Assembly (NCBI GenBank): GCA_902789175.1 | Contig: CADANF010000025.1 | Span: 1 to 47,763, forward strand | Length of the DNA: 47,763 nucleotides | From: an uncultured Lachnospiraceae bacterium | GTDB taxonomy: Bacteria > Bacillota > Clostridia > Lachnospirales > Lachnospiraceae | Direction of reading: 5' to 3' | Part shown: positions 1-8,061 of the stretch, one piece after another | Layout: each line of letters opens with the position of its first letter | How positions within the stretch are numbered: the first letter of the stretch is position 1 | Translations under genes and position numbers: made by a program | Notes under the pieces: model-generated | Told to the model about the DNA's origin: nothing | The model's input: only the letters and a program-made list of their open reading frames with translations | Database searches by the model: none

Positions 1-101
1 CTCTTGAAGAATTAAAACAGATAGCCGATGTGATGAATGTAACTTTTGAACAGTCGTTTATCTTGCCGGATGGAGAGCAGATAAAAACGAGTAACGAATA
101 G
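1..101 (+). CDS. C-terminal end of an XRE-family helix-turn-helix regulator (partial)
   Basis: The window opens inside a reading frame whose first complete codon is at base 3 and which ends with TAG at 99-101. The visible 32 residues include LEELKQIADVMNV and end in FILPDGEQIKTSNE. This pattern (a helix with LxxLKxIADxxxV, then a short FILPDG strand) is typical of the end of Cro/C1-type HTH domains. It lies only 12 bases before the next ATG and in the same direction, so it is probably the regulator of the following accessory operon. The DNA-binding helices lie outside the window, so the family call rests on the tail only. Confidence 0.55.
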   Translation, partial: LEELKQIADVMNVTFEQSFILPDGEQIKTSNE

Positions 102-113
102 GTGGTGAGAAAC

Positions 114-818
114 ATGGATACAGTGGATTTGATAATTAAATCGTCAACAGAATTTTATAACGATTTGAAGTCTGATGAAAATGGTCGATATCGTTCATGG
201 GAACACTGCTATTCACATTTTATGAATGCACGAGGCAGAAATGATGTCGATTATGATTATTTGAGTCTGCAGCTGGCATTCTATTTAGCAAGTTGGGGAA
301 TGTACCGTGGCTCATCATTTTTATTGCAAAAAGATTATAGAGTACATATTCCAGTAGTAAAAGAACTGCTAAACGAAAAATATGATGCCTTGGCTGGAAT
401 TGACTGTATCGGTTTCAAAGACGAAAACAACCAAAAGTTACTACAGGATATAAATTTGTTTTTGGAGCAGTATTACGATAAAATCAGACACGAAGTAAAA
501 GAACAAAAACTTAAGAATCAGTTATCTTTTACACTCATCACGAAAATACTTATGGGAACACTTGGCTGTGTTCCGGCATATGATAGATATTTTATTGCAG
601 GAATAAAGAATCAGAAAGTGGCAACTGGAAATTACAACATTAGGTCTATAATGCAGCTTGTCAACTTTTACGAGAAAAATGCTGACCGACTCGAACCTAT
701 CAGAGAAAAAATGGAAGTTGAAGGTATGCCATACCCACAGATGAAGATGATTGATATGGGATTTTGGCAGGTCGGTTTTGATTTGGATACAAATAAGGGA
801 ATACAGAATGCCCACTAG
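114..818 (+). CDS. Conserved hypothetical protein, first complete gene of the accessory operon
   Basis: A 234-residue soluble protein that I do not recognise. The frame is open from tandem GTG codons at 102 and 105. ATG 114 is preferred because AGGTGG at 100-105 lies at ribosome-site distance. The protein has many aromatic residues, with no signal peptide or clear membrane helix. Motifs that stand out are SWEHCYSHF near the N-terminus, FYLASWGMYRGSSFLLQKDY around residues 55-75, and GTLGCVPAYDRYF around 145-160. The gene stops 11 bases before the next start and is probably translationally linked to it. The neighbours (XRE regulator, GIY-YIG protein, UPF0489 protein) point to an accessory island, but no function can be assigned. 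Confidence 0.75.
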   Translation: MDTVDLIIKSSTEFYNDLKSDENGRYRSWEHCYSHFMNARGRNDVDYDYLSLQLAFYLASWGMYRGSSFLLQKDYRVHIPVVKELLNEKYDALAGIDCIGFKDENNQKLLQDINLFLEQYYDKIRHEVKEQKLKNQLSFTLITKILMGTLGCVPAYDRYFIAGIKNQKVATGNYNIRSIMQLVNFYEKNADRLEPIREKMEVEGMPYPQMKMIDMGFWQVGFDLDTNKGIQNAH

Positions 819-829
819 GAGGTAAAAGC

Positions 830-1435
830 ATGGAATATACACCAATGGAAAAAGATGTTCTTGCTATGATGCAAAGAACGGATTTTAAGAATTTATCAAA
901 AGGTGATGTGATTAGTTTCGCATCAAAGATAGGAGAACTTCGTCCTGAAGTGGCTAAAGAAGTTCTTGCTCAGTTCCCAGAGTTTGTTGGATTAATGAAA
1001 TCTGCGTTAACAGAATACAAAGGGATGCTTGATACCATTGTAAGCAGTGATGATGCTAGTATAAAAGAATACTATGGTGTTGCTAATAAAGAGATGGATC
1101 AGGCAGCAGAAAGTAGAAAGCAGTTTTATGAATTTGTAAAGCAAGTACAAGCTGATTGTAGTAAACTTCTTGATAATCCTAATCTTCCGCCTGAAATGAT
1201 GATGGAGATCTTAAATAGAGAAGCTGAACTTGTTAAAATGGCGAATGAAAAGGACACAGAGATTCGTCAGCAAGAAAAAGAAATCGAGGACAAGGTAAAT
1301 AAAAAGGACTCAGAAAAGAGAGAGTTCAATTGGAAACTTGTCGGAGGTATCAGCTTTGCTTTGATGACTGTAGCCGGAATTAGTGCAGGCGTTCTTGGGG
1401 GAAAAATCGATTTTAAACTTCCAAAGAAAAACTAA
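830..1435 (+). CDS. Hypothetical coiled-coil protein with a C-terminal membrane anchor
   Basis: 201 residues starting at ATG 830, with a strong AGGAGG 8-9 bases upstream. Residues 1-150 are charged and helix-rich and include a coiled-coil-like stretch (about 125-165) dense in E, K and Q. A single hydrophobic segment follows (about 172-190, GGISFALMTVAGISAGVLGG), then a short basic tail ending PKKN. This predicts a cytoplasmic domain tethered by a tail anchor. There is no signal peptide and no recognisable enzyme motif. It sits between an unknown gene and the GIY-YIG gene with spacings of 11 and 12 bases, so all three are probably one transcript. Function unknown. Confidence 0.75.
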   Translation: MEYTPMEKDVLAMMQRTDFKNLSKGDVISFASKIGELRPEVAKEVLAQFPEFVGLMKSALTEYKGMLDTIVSSDDASIKEYYGVANKEMDQAAESRKQFYEFVKQVQADCSKLLDNPNLPPEMMMEILNREAELVKMANEKDTEIRQQEKEIEDKVNKKDSEKREFNWKLVGGISFALMTVAGISAGVLGGKIDFKLPKKN

Positions 1436-1447
1436 TAGGAAAATATT

Positions 1448-2299
1448 ATGGACTTATTATTGAATGATGTGTTGCATCTAACACGAGAGGAAATAGAAAA
1501 CAGTAAAATCGAATTTAATATGCAAGCAGGAAGTGGCGGCCAACCTTTCCTTGATAGATGGCTTAAGCACACGGAAGAAGAAAAAAATACAGGTACTTGT
1601 AAGGATTGTTCCTACTGGGGTTGGTACGGAAAACAGAGGAATTTCTATCCAGGACAATGGGTATTTAGTTTTGCAAGAATGCCAGGAGATGAATGGCTTT
1701 TGATTTCAGCGGCACAGATAATTGATACTCCTGTAGATGATTGGGCAAGTGTAAAGGTGCTTGATAAATACGCTCCTTGGTTTGGTAGGCTCATCATTAA
1801 ATGCAAGAAGGGTAATACATTTTCTCGATATGTATTTAACTTAAGCAAGTATATTGATCAGGCTGTTGTGAAAGAAGTATTATCATGTGTTTATAGTGGT
1901 GAGAAGTTTGAAGGATACGATAGGGTACATTTACCTTTTCACAGATTAGAAGATATCTTTGCTGGTAGAATTCTTCCGACCTATTATGAGGCATTAAAGA
2001 AGATTACAGGTGTGTATTGTTTGACGGATACTCATACTGGCAAACTATATATTGGTTCGGCTACAGGCGAAGAGGGAGTTGCTCAACGATGGGGTAATTA
2101 CTTGGATTCAAAGCATGGTGGTAATAAAAAGCTTATTGCACTTTATGAACAGAAAGGTGCAGAGTATTTTGAAAAGTATTTTACATATACCCTACTTGAA
2201 TATTTTGGCCTCTCGTATGATCCGACAAAGGTTTTAGAAAGAGAACAGTATTGGAAACGTTGCTTTGACACTATAAAGAACGGGTATAATGTGATCTGA
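1448..2299 (+). CDS. GIY-YIG nuclease family protein, last codons altered by an IS insertion
   Basis: 283 residues. The C-terminal third carries a GIY-YIG fold: GVYCLTD, then GKLYIGSAT about ten residues later, a conserved Arg in AQRW, and a Glu in LEREQYW that could be the metal-binding residue. The larger N-terminal region (residues 1-180, with CKDCSYWGWYG and a WxxD-rich core) is a companion domain whose role I do not know. The element at 2292-3629 is inserted after the codons for GYN. The frame now ends Val-Ile and uses a TGA inside the IS. Joining the DNA across the target duplication restores GYN-Asp-Asn-stop, with the native TGA at 3639-3641. The protein is therefore nearly full length and probably functional. 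The UPF0489 gene downstream was 36 bases from the native stop. Confidence 0.8.
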   Translation: MDLLLNDVLHLTREEIENSKIEFNMQAGSGGQPFLDRWLKHTEEEKNTGTCKDCSYWGWYGKQRNFYPGQWVFSFARMPGDEWLLISAAQIIDTPVDDWASVKVLDKYAPWFGRLIIKCKKGNTFSRYVFNLSKYIDQAVVKEVLSCVYSGEKFEGYDRVHLPFHRLEDIFAGRILPTYYEALKKITGVYCLTDTHTGKLYIGSATGEEGVAQRWGNYLDSKHGGNKKLIALYEQKGAEYFEKYFTYTLLEYFGLSYDPTKVLEREQYWKRCFDTIKNGYNVI

Positions 2300-2317
2300 C
2301 CCCAAAAAGTTAGACAA
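2292..2317 (+). repeat. IS left-end inverted repeat
   Basis: It starts TGATCTGACCCC and runs through GTTAGACAA, pairing with the inverse complement of 3604-3629. The four bases just outside (2288-2291, AATG) are the left target-site duplication. Confidence 0.85.
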
Positions 2318-2371
2318 ATTTTTTAGAGAAAAGTTATGCAAAGCGACTAAGAGAAATCTTGGTCGCTTTTA

Positions 2372-3208
2372 TTATGCAACAGATAGTCTGTATTCAATAG
2401 GTGACATACCGTTAAGCTTTAGCTTGATACGTTTTGTATTGAACCATTCTATGTAGGCATGAAGCTCTGTGATAAAGTGCTCAACTGATGTAAACTCTTG
2501 TAAATATAATAACTCTGTTTTGAGTAAGCCAAAGAAATTCTCTGCACAGGCATTGTCGAGACAGTTGCCTTTCCTTGACATACTCTGCCTGATACCCTTG
2601 TTCTTCAACATCTTTTGATAGTGTTTGTGCTGATATTGCCAGCCTTGATCAGAATGTAGAATAAGGTTGGTTTTGTCTGGTATCTTTGCAAACGCCTTGT
2701 TCAACATGTCAGTCACTTGACTTAAATTAGGGTGATAACTAAGATTGTATGACACTACTTCACCATTGAAAAGATCAATGATTGGTGATAGATAAAGCTT
2801 TGTACCAAACAATGCAAACTCTGTTACATCGGTTACCCATTTCTGATTTGGTTTGTCTGCTTTGAAATTTCGTTCCAGAAGATTAGGTGCGATCCTGCCA
2901 ACTTCACCTCTGAAAGATTTGTATTTCTTTATGCGAATACGGCAGAATATTCCCATTGTACGCATCAAACGCTGTACTGTCTTGTGATTGATTTTATGAG
3001 TTTTCCTAAGCTCTTTGGTTATCCTTCGATAGCCGTATCTTCCGTTGCTTTCATCATATATTTTGCGTATGAGTTCTTTTATCTCTTCATACTTATCAGA
3101 CTTAGGATTGTTAAAAAATTTGCTGTAATAGTAGTAGGTGCTGCGAGGGATACCGGCAATATCAATGAGCAGACCTATCTTATGTTCATGCCTCAGTTCC
3201 CAAATCAC
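2372..3208 (-). CDS. IS3-family transposase OrfB (DDE integrase domain)
   Basis: The catalytic half of the transposase, 278 residues. It has an N-terminal HTH_21-like region (SNGRYGYRRITKEL), then the rve integrase core with the three acidic residues in WVTDVTEF, LHSDQGWQYQ and CLDNACAENFFG. It begins with GTG overlapping the end of orfA by 4 bases. Reading through a -1 slip in the GAG-AAA-AAG codons near the end of orfA would fuse the two frames (giving EKAQVIWELRHEHK), which is how IS3 elements usually make their active OrfAB protein. The separate OrfB start may therefore be used little. Confidence 0.93.
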   Translation of the reverse strand: MIWELRHEHKIGLLIDIAGIPRSTYYYYSKFFNNPKSDKYEEIKELIRKIYDESNGRYGYRRITKELRKTHKINHKTVQRLMRTMGIFCRIRIKKYKSFRGEVGRIAPNLLERNFKADKPNQKWVTDVTEFALFGTKLYLSPIIDLFNGEVVSYNLSYHPNLSQVTDMLNKAFAKIPDKTNLILHSDQGWQYQHKHYQKMLKNKGIRQSMSRKGNCLDNACAENFFGLLKTELLYLQEFTSVEHFITELHAYIEWFNTKRIKLKLNGMSPIEYRLSVA

Positions 3209-3549
3209 TTGTGCTTTTTCTCTTGCCGTACCCTTTCGGAAACCAAGGCATTCAATTTTTTTAGGTATGCATTCTCCGCTCTAAGACGCTGTACCTCGGC
3301 GATTAGATCCTCTTCAACTTCTTTCTTCATCTTTGGAGGACGACCTGTAGATTTACGTCCTCGGCGTTCAATGTAGAAACTTTCTTTTCCTTCTTCGAGG
3401 TAGATGCGTTCCCATCGTTGCAGCACGCTTCTTGGGACATCAAATTCTCTGTTTGCTTCATAAGAACTCATTTTCTCTTTGTGCATGGTTTCAACAACCT
3501 TGATCTTAAATTCCGGCGTGTATCTCTTGTTTGGTTTTCCTTTTGGCAT
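3205..3549 (-). CDS. IS3-family transposase OrfA (helix-turn-helix)
   Basis: 114 residues from the ATG at 3549, which has AAAGGGG upstream on the minus strand. An upstream in-frame ATG at 3630 would put the start beyond the IS end and is rejected. The sequence KRYTPEFKIKVVETM, then YEANREFDVPRSVLQRWERIY, is the HTH that binds the terminal repeats. The C-terminal leucine-zipper-like region (EDLIAEVQRLRAENAYLKKLNAL) mediates multimerisation in this family. It ends four bases into orfB. Confidence 0.9.
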   Translation of the reverse strand: MPKGKPNKRYTPEFKIKVVETMHKEKMSSYEANREFDVPRSVLQRWERIYLEEGKESFYIERRGRKSTGRPPKMKKEVEEDLIAEVQRLRAENAYLKKLNALVSERVRQEKKHK

Positions 3550-3603
3550 AAAAATGACCCCTTTCGTTAGACTTTCATTTTGGTACATTTCTATTATACC
3601 ACA

Positions 3604-3629
3604 TTGTCTAACAAAAGGGGAGCAGTTCA
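3604..3629 (-). repeat. IS right-end inverted repeat
   Basis: Its complement reads TGAACTGCTCCCC and continues to GTTAGACAA, matching the left end. It is followed directly by the second AATG copy (3630-3633), the right half of the target-site duplication. Confidence 0.85.
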
Positions 3630-3677
3630 AATGATAACTGATTGATTTATATTTCTGAATTTGTAGGAGGTGTTGCC

Positions 3678-4478
3678 ATGAGAGTCTTGGATTTAGATAT
3701 GGACTATTTTATGACTGAAATAGCAAGTACTCCATTTTATTGTGAAGAAAGACTTGATGAAGAGTACTATGGGAATTCAGTATGGACCGAAGAGGAAGTT
3801 CGACAATTTTTTGAAAAAAATTTAGGATTATCAAAAAAACACAAAATTCCAGGAAGAATTGTAACCAGTCATAATGAGGCTCTGATATTTTGGAAAGAAC
3901 TTATTAATAGCAAAATGCTTTCAGATCCTTTTGATGTTGTTCATGTTGATTCTCATGCTGATTTAGGTTTGGGTGACGCATCATGGAGTTTTTTGCAAAG
4001 TGCGTTTCTTACACTTCCAGTTGATTCAAGAAGAAAAATTAGTGAGTATGAATTTTGCGATAGAGTAAAAGGAATTAGTATAGGTGATTATTTGCTTTGG
4101 GCAGTTGCCTATAAAATGGTTTCATCTATCACATATTGTGCGAATCCTCATGGTGACAAAAACGATTATGTGCTGGACACACTAAAGGATTTCCATGAAG
4201 AGTACATTTGGGATAAGCCAGTAAAAAATTATATACAGTTAAAGTATAATAAAACGATGGAAATGCCTGCGTACGATTCGTCTGATGCATATAAGAAAAA
4301 ATATCTTGAGGGCTCAATAAAAGATCCCGAAGTGGAACTACTAATTATTCCAACAATTGATGATGTAAAATTTGCAGGAGATTTTGACTATGCAGTTATG
4401 GCACAGTCTCCCAATTATACTCCAGCAAGTGCGGATTTCATAATGGATATTTTTAGAGAATATATTGAAGAAATATAA
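3678..4478 (+). CDS. UPF0489-family protein (arginase-like fold suspected)
   Basis: 266 residues. The frame is open from a TTG at 3642, but ATG 3678 has a perfect AGGAGGT eight bases upstream, and the protein then begins MRVLDLDMDYFM. The start LDLDMDYF and the motif VVHVDSHADLGLG (about residues 87-99) are hallmarks of the UPF0489 family. Its Asp/His clusters resemble the metal sites of arginase/deacetylase folds, so a metal-dependent hydrolase is possible but unproven. Before the IS landed, it followed the GIY-YIG stop codon by 36 bases and was probably the last gene of that operon. Now it depends on read-through from the IS or a local promoter. Confidence 0.7.
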   Translation: MRVLDLDMDYFMTEIASTPFYCEERLDEEYYGNSVWTEEEVRQFFEKNLGLSKKHKIPGRIVTSHNEALIFWKELINSKMLSDPFDVVHVDSHADLGLGDASWSFLQSAFLTLPVDSRRKISEYEFCDRVKGISIGDYLLWAVAYKMVSSITYCANPHGDKNDYVLDTLKDFHEEYIWDKPVKNYIQLKYNKTMEMPAYDSSDAYKKKYLEGSIKDPEVELLIIPTIDDVKFAGDFDYAVMAQSPNYTPASADFIMDIFREYIEEI

Positions 4479-4719
4479 ATAAAGCACTTGAGTTAAATTT
4501 GCTTATACGAGCAAGGTGACAAGTCAAGGTTTTAATCGGTTCGACATACCCATTTTAAGGCGAAAATAGGTGTTCTACCATTTCCTTGTACAGTAGGTAT
4601 GAGATGCGTTACTCGTTGGAGAACCGAGCCATGTTGAGACAATAGTTTTACTCTCAAATGTTATATGATAATATGAGTCTATGCGGTTATGGCATAATAA
4701 AAAATAAGCGGTGAAAAAA
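4479..4719. other. Intergenic region before the Dlt-like operon
   Basis: No gene is supported. A 25-codon open stretch ends near 4568 (…RFDIPILRRK-stop) with no start codon and may be the relic of a gene tail. CTCGTT and AACCGAG around 4615-4630 can form a small hairpin. The promoter of the following operon probably lies near 4640-4675: TTTACT followed 16 bases later by TAATAT is the best pair I see, and it is only moderate. A GCGGTG ribosome site lies before ATG 4720. Confidence 0.35.
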
Positions 4720-4867
4720 ATGAAAAAAAATAGTTAATAAGGAAGAGACTAATAAAGAAAAGGAGTTAGTCTCTTCAGAATCATGCGAAAATAAAAAAGG
4801 ATCAAATAATAAACTGTGGTTTATAAATTGGTCCGTCTTTCTTGTAATAGGAGTTTTTCTATTCCTA
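4720..4867 (+). other. Out-of-frame natural N-terminus of the SGNH gene (A8 tract frameshift)
   Basis: ATG 4720 is followed by eight A residues and, in its own frame, stops after five codons. The frame of the downstream gene is open from just after a TGA at 4721-4723. It encodes a plausible N-terminus: an acidic/basic cytoplasmic lead, then a membrane helix LWFINWSVFLVIGVFLFLLI that runs straight into the SGNH protein. Seven As instead of eight would join ATG 4720 to this frame (MKKIVNKEE...). Either the tract is a slippage switch (transcriptional or genetic), or the copy has a one-base indel or a sequencing error. Confidence 0.65.
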
Positions 4868-6481
4868 TTGATTCAGAGAATTTTAATGCCAAGATGGGGC
4901 TGGCCACGTGCTGTTGAAACTATATCTTGGTCAATAGATGAATTTAATAATCTGAAAGAAGATTCAGTGGATGTAGTATTTGTAGGCGTAAGTCATATGC
5001 AGTATGGAATTTCGCCTATGGAAATTTACAAAGAATATGGAATTGTAAGTTATAATCTTGCTACATCAGCACAGCCATTAGATATGACTTATTATATGCT
5101 CGAGGAAGCTTTTAAGAGACAATCTCCTTCTTATGTCGTGCTGGATGCGTCTAATTTTTATTTTTCAGTAGAAGGATATGGGGATAGTAAAAGACGTAAT
5201 GTTTTAGATTCTATGCCTTTATCAAAGGAAAAAATCGTTGCGGCAAAAGAATATAGTGAAATGACTTCAGATAAGAGCTCTAAAAATAAAATGGAAAGAT
5301 TTAATTCTATAATTCTTCCTATAATCCAGTATCATACAAACTGGAAATCTTTATATGCGGATAATTTTTCTTTTACACCCAGAACTGATTATTGCACAGC
5401 AGGATATGTAATGAGTCCGATCAAAGGACAGGCATATACAGATAAAGAGGGTCTGGAAAAAAATACAGATGATATTTTAAATGATAATAAGCGTAGTTTT
5501 GTAACAGTTCTTTCAAATGGAGAGTTAAAGACATATGAAAGAGAAGAGAGTTTATATAACCCTGAAATAATACCAGAACAGCGTGAAATGGTTAAAAAGA
5601 TAAATGAGTTATGCAGGAAAAATAATGCAAAACTTATAATAGTTAAACTTCCTGTTATTACTTTCGCCTATAATTATTCATCTGCCTGGACAAGGGTAAA
5701 ATATGAGATGACTAAAGATCTGGCCGAAGAAATTGGCGCAGAATATTTTGATTTTTTATTTGATTCAGATATTGATCTTGATATAAATAAAGATTTTCAT
5801 GATATTGGTTATCACCTTAATTATAATGGGGCAGTAAAGGCCAGCAAAATTATGGGTGAATATTTATCAGATAATTATGGCATTGGTAATAAAACATGTG
5901 CCTTTATGGATGAACATATGGCCACTTATGAAAAGATGGCAGAGATTGCAACCATTCAAATAGAACCTGACTTTTATGAATATGCTAAGTTCTTAAAGGA
6001 ACATTCAGATGATTATATAGTCTGTATTGCTGCAAGAGAATATTGGAAGGAGAATCTTACGAAGGATGAGGAGGCAGCATTAAATATATTGGGATTATAT
6101 AGTGATATTAAAGAATATTCAGATACAGGTAATTCCTATGTAGCAATAATTGATTCAGGAAATGTGGAGTTTGAACAGATTTCAAATAGAAGGATCAGTT
6201 ATTTTTACGAAAACGCAGGAAAAACAATAAATGTTGTAAGTGAAGGTGCATCTTGTGGTAATCTTGCTGAAGTACGTATAAATGAGACTGACGGTGAAAG
6301 AGCGGAATCTGTAGCTATAAATGGAAATGGATTAAATATCGTAGTAATAGATAAGGCTACAAATACAGTGATGGATAGTTGCTATATTGATACAAATAGT
6401 GAAGATGAAAAATATCATAGCCTAACACATAGTGATAATTCCTACCACTATCTAAATGATTATATTTACGGCGATAATTAA
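4868..6481 (+). CDS. SGNH-hydrolase-like (DltD/AlgX-type) protein with C-terminal ILEI-like domain
   Basis: Membrane-anchored extracytoplasmic protein, 537 residues from TTG 4868. Its true N-terminus with the membrane helix probably begins at 4720 but is out of frame. The SGNH core has the nucleophile block VFVGVSHMQYG (Ser42) near the start and HDIGYHLNYNG (Asp312 and His316 as candidate dyad) near residue 312. Such proteins act with MBOAT partners in acylating extracellular polymers. Residues about 365-515 (SYVAIIDSG, then NVVSEGASCGN, GLNIVVIDK, and DSCYIDT) match the ILEI/PANDER-like fold, which often accompanies surface-polysaccharide proteins. The next gene, MBOAT, starts 18 bases after its stop. 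The family assignment is good; the substrate is unknown. Confidence 0.8.
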   Translation: MIQRILMPRWGWPRAVETISWSIDEFNNLKEDSVDVVFVGVSHMQYGISPMEIYKEYGIVSYNLATSAQPLDMTYYMLEEAFKRQSPSYVVLDASNFYFSVEGYGDSKRRNVLDSMPLSKEKIVAAKEYSEMTSDKSSKNKMERFNSIILPIIQYHTNWKSLYADNFSFTPRTDYCTAGYVMSPIKGQAYTDKEGLEKNTDDILNDNKRSFVTVLSNGELKTYEREESLYNPEIIPEQREMVKKINELCRKNNAKLIIVKLPVITFAYNYSSAWTRVKYEMTKDLAEEIGAEYFDFLFDSDIDLDINKDFHDIGYHLNYNGAVKASKIMGEYLSDNYGIGNKTCAFMDEHMATYEKMAEIATIQIEPDFYEYAKFLKEHSDDYIVCIAAREYWKENLTKDEEAALNILGLYSDIKEYSDTGNSYVAIIDSGNVEFEQISNRRISYFYENAGKTINVVSEGASCGNLAEVRINETDGERAESVAINGNGLNIVVIDKATNTVMDSCYIDTNSEDEKYHSLTHSDNSYHYLNDYIYGDN

Positions 6482-6499
6482 TGGGAGATAGATGAACCA

Positions 6500-8044
6500 A
6501 TGAATTTTATACAGTTACAGTTTTTTATATTTTTGATTGCTACCTGGATACTTTATTTTATCATGCCACAAAAGTTTAGATGGATAATACTTCTTATCTC
6601 AAGTACATTTTTCTATTGCATGGCTGGCTGGCAGAAGATAATCTTTGCAGCGGCAACCTGCCTTATAGCTTATGCTATAAGCCTTTTAGTAGAGAATGTT
6701 TATAAAAATCCAAAGTATAATGACCTGGATATGGCTAAAAAGAAGACTAAGGCTAAAAGATGGAACATACTTGGAATGAGTGTCATCATCTTATTATTGA
6801 TATATTCAAAAATAGGGCAGGAACTGTTTGATGCCTTTATAAATTATAACAGAGAAGAAGGGGACATAATTAAGATCATTGTTCCACTGGGAATATCATA
6901 TTATACTTTCGGAATAATCGGATATCTGGCAGATGTATACTGGCAGAAGGATAAAGCAGAAAAGAATCCTTTAAAGCTGCTTTTATATATGATCTATTTT
7001 CCTCAGATCTTACAGGGACCAATACCAAGACATAACAAGTTGGCTAAACAGTTAGCAGAGCCACAGAGATTTGATAATAGAAAGTTCTCCTTCGGTGTTC
7101 AGAGAATGCTTTGGGGTTACTTCAAAAAAATGGTTATAGCTGATAGATTCGGTATTATGGTAAAGACTGTTTATTCGAATTATCAGAGCTATGAAGGACA
7201 GATTTTCGTTGCTATAGTACTTTGCTCAGTCATTCAGTTATATTGTGATTTCTCAGGCTGCATGGATATTGCTATTGGTATTTCTGAAACTTTAGGAATT
7301 ACTCTTGATGAGAACTTTAACAGACCATTCTTCTCAAAGACAGTAGCAGAATTCTGGAGAAGATGGCATATAACACTTGGAACATGGTTTAAGGATTATA
7401 TCTATATGCCGATGGTTATCAGTCCTAAACTGATAGCTATAAGTAAAAAGATAAAAGATAAATTTGGAGTTAAGGCTGCTAAGAGATTTATGGCTATAGT
7501 TCCTCTTTCAGTTGTATGGATCCTCACCGGACTCTGGCATGGAACCGGTAAAGATTATATAATCTGGGGATGCTACTGGGGGCTTCTTATTATCTTATCA
7601 ACAATCTTTGCTCAGGAATTAAAGAATATCAACAAGAAACTTGGAATAGATGCAAACTCTGTCGGATGGAAAAGATTTCAGATGGTCAGAACATTTGTAT
7701 TCTTTAGTATTGCAAGAGTAGTAACTGGACCTGGAAAAGGGGCCGCAGTTAAGTATATAGTAAAAAGCATGCTGACTAAATTTAACATGCACATCTGGTT
7801 TGACAGAACATTATTTACCCTGGGAGTGGACAGACAGGATTTCTGGGTAGGTATTGCTGCAATTATGTTATTATGGTTTATAAGCTTAAAGCAGGAGAAG
7901 GGTGTAAAGATCAGAGAGAGAGTTGCATCATGTCCATTGCCAATAAGATGGCTCATTTACTACGGCGCTTTCTTTGTAGTGCTGGTATTTGGCATATATG
8001 GTCCGGGCTATAATGCTTCGGATTTTGTATATATGAAATTTTAA
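6500..8044 (+). CDS. MBOAT-family membrane O-acyltransferase (DltB/AlgI-like)
   Basis: 514 residues with about ten to twelve hydrophobic segments. The family signatures are clear: VPLGISYYTFGIIGYLADVY, FPQILQGPIPR, EFWRRWHITLGTWFKDYIYMP (His290) and LTGLWHGTGKDYIIWG (His347, the conserved catalytic histidine). The length matches DltB/AlgI-type enzymes, which take an acyl group from a carrier protein or other cytoplasmic donor and pass it outward. The start at ATG 6500 follows GGGAGA by about 12 bases. It is flanked by the SGNH gene and the carrier-protein gene, the arrangement expected for an envelope acylation machine. The polymer modified cannot be read from sequence. Confidence 0.93.
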   Translation: MNFIQLQFFIFLIATWILYFIMPQKFRWIILLISSTFFYCMAGWQKIIFAAATCLIAYAISLLVENVYKNPKYNDLDMAKKKTKAKRWNILGMSVIILLLIYSKIGQELFDAFINYNREEGDIIKIIVPLGISYYTFGIIGYLADVYWQKDKAEKNPLKLLLYMIYFPQILQGPIPRHNKLAKQLAEPQRFDNRKFSFGVQRMLWGYFKKMVIADRFGIMVKTVYSNYQSYEGQIFVAIVLCSVIQLYCDFSGCMDIAIGISETLGITLDENFNRPFFSKTVAEFWRRWHITLGTWFKDYIYMPMVISPKLIAISKKIKDKFGVKAAKRFMAIVPLSVVWILTGLWHGTGKDYIIWGCYWGLLIILSTIFAQELKNINKKLGIDANSVGWKRFQMVRTFVFFSIARVVTGPGKGAAVKYIVKSMLTKFNMHIWFDRTLFTLGVDRQDFWVGIAAIMLLWFISLKQEKGVKIRERVASCPLPIRWLIYYGAFFVVLVFGIYGPGYNASDFVYMKF

Positions 8045-8061
8045 ATAAGGGAGACAAATTT

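Larger units (their letters stand above)
2292..3629 (-). mobile_element. IS3-family insertion sequence (IS150-like), complete, 1338 bp
   Basis: The element is bounded by 26-bp imperfect terminal inverted repeats at 2292-2317 and 3604-3629. Both begin TGA and end GTTAGACAA, and about 19 of 26 positions match. A 4-bp direct repeat AATG flanks them (2288-2291 and 3630-3633). Two overlapping genes, orfA and orfB, lie on the minus strand, as in the family. Both frames are open and the catalytic triad is present, so the copy looks recent and potentially active. It interrupts the accessory operon between the GIY-YIG and UPF0489 genes. Confidence 0.93.

Noticed and set aside
2984-3376. Plus-strand open frame opposite the IS transposase genes
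   Set aside because: It is the complement of orfA/orfB, has no ribosome site and encodes no recognisable domain.
2297-3624. IS boundaries at TGACCCC (left) and GGGGAGCA (right)
   Set aside because: These inner ends pair less well and leave no target duplication. Moving out five bases to TGATCTG/CAGTTCA gives longer repeats and the AATG duplication.
4530-4545. GGTTCGAC resembling a tRNA T-loop
   Set aside because: The flanking bases do not pair as a T-arm, and no acceptor or anticodon arm can be drawn.
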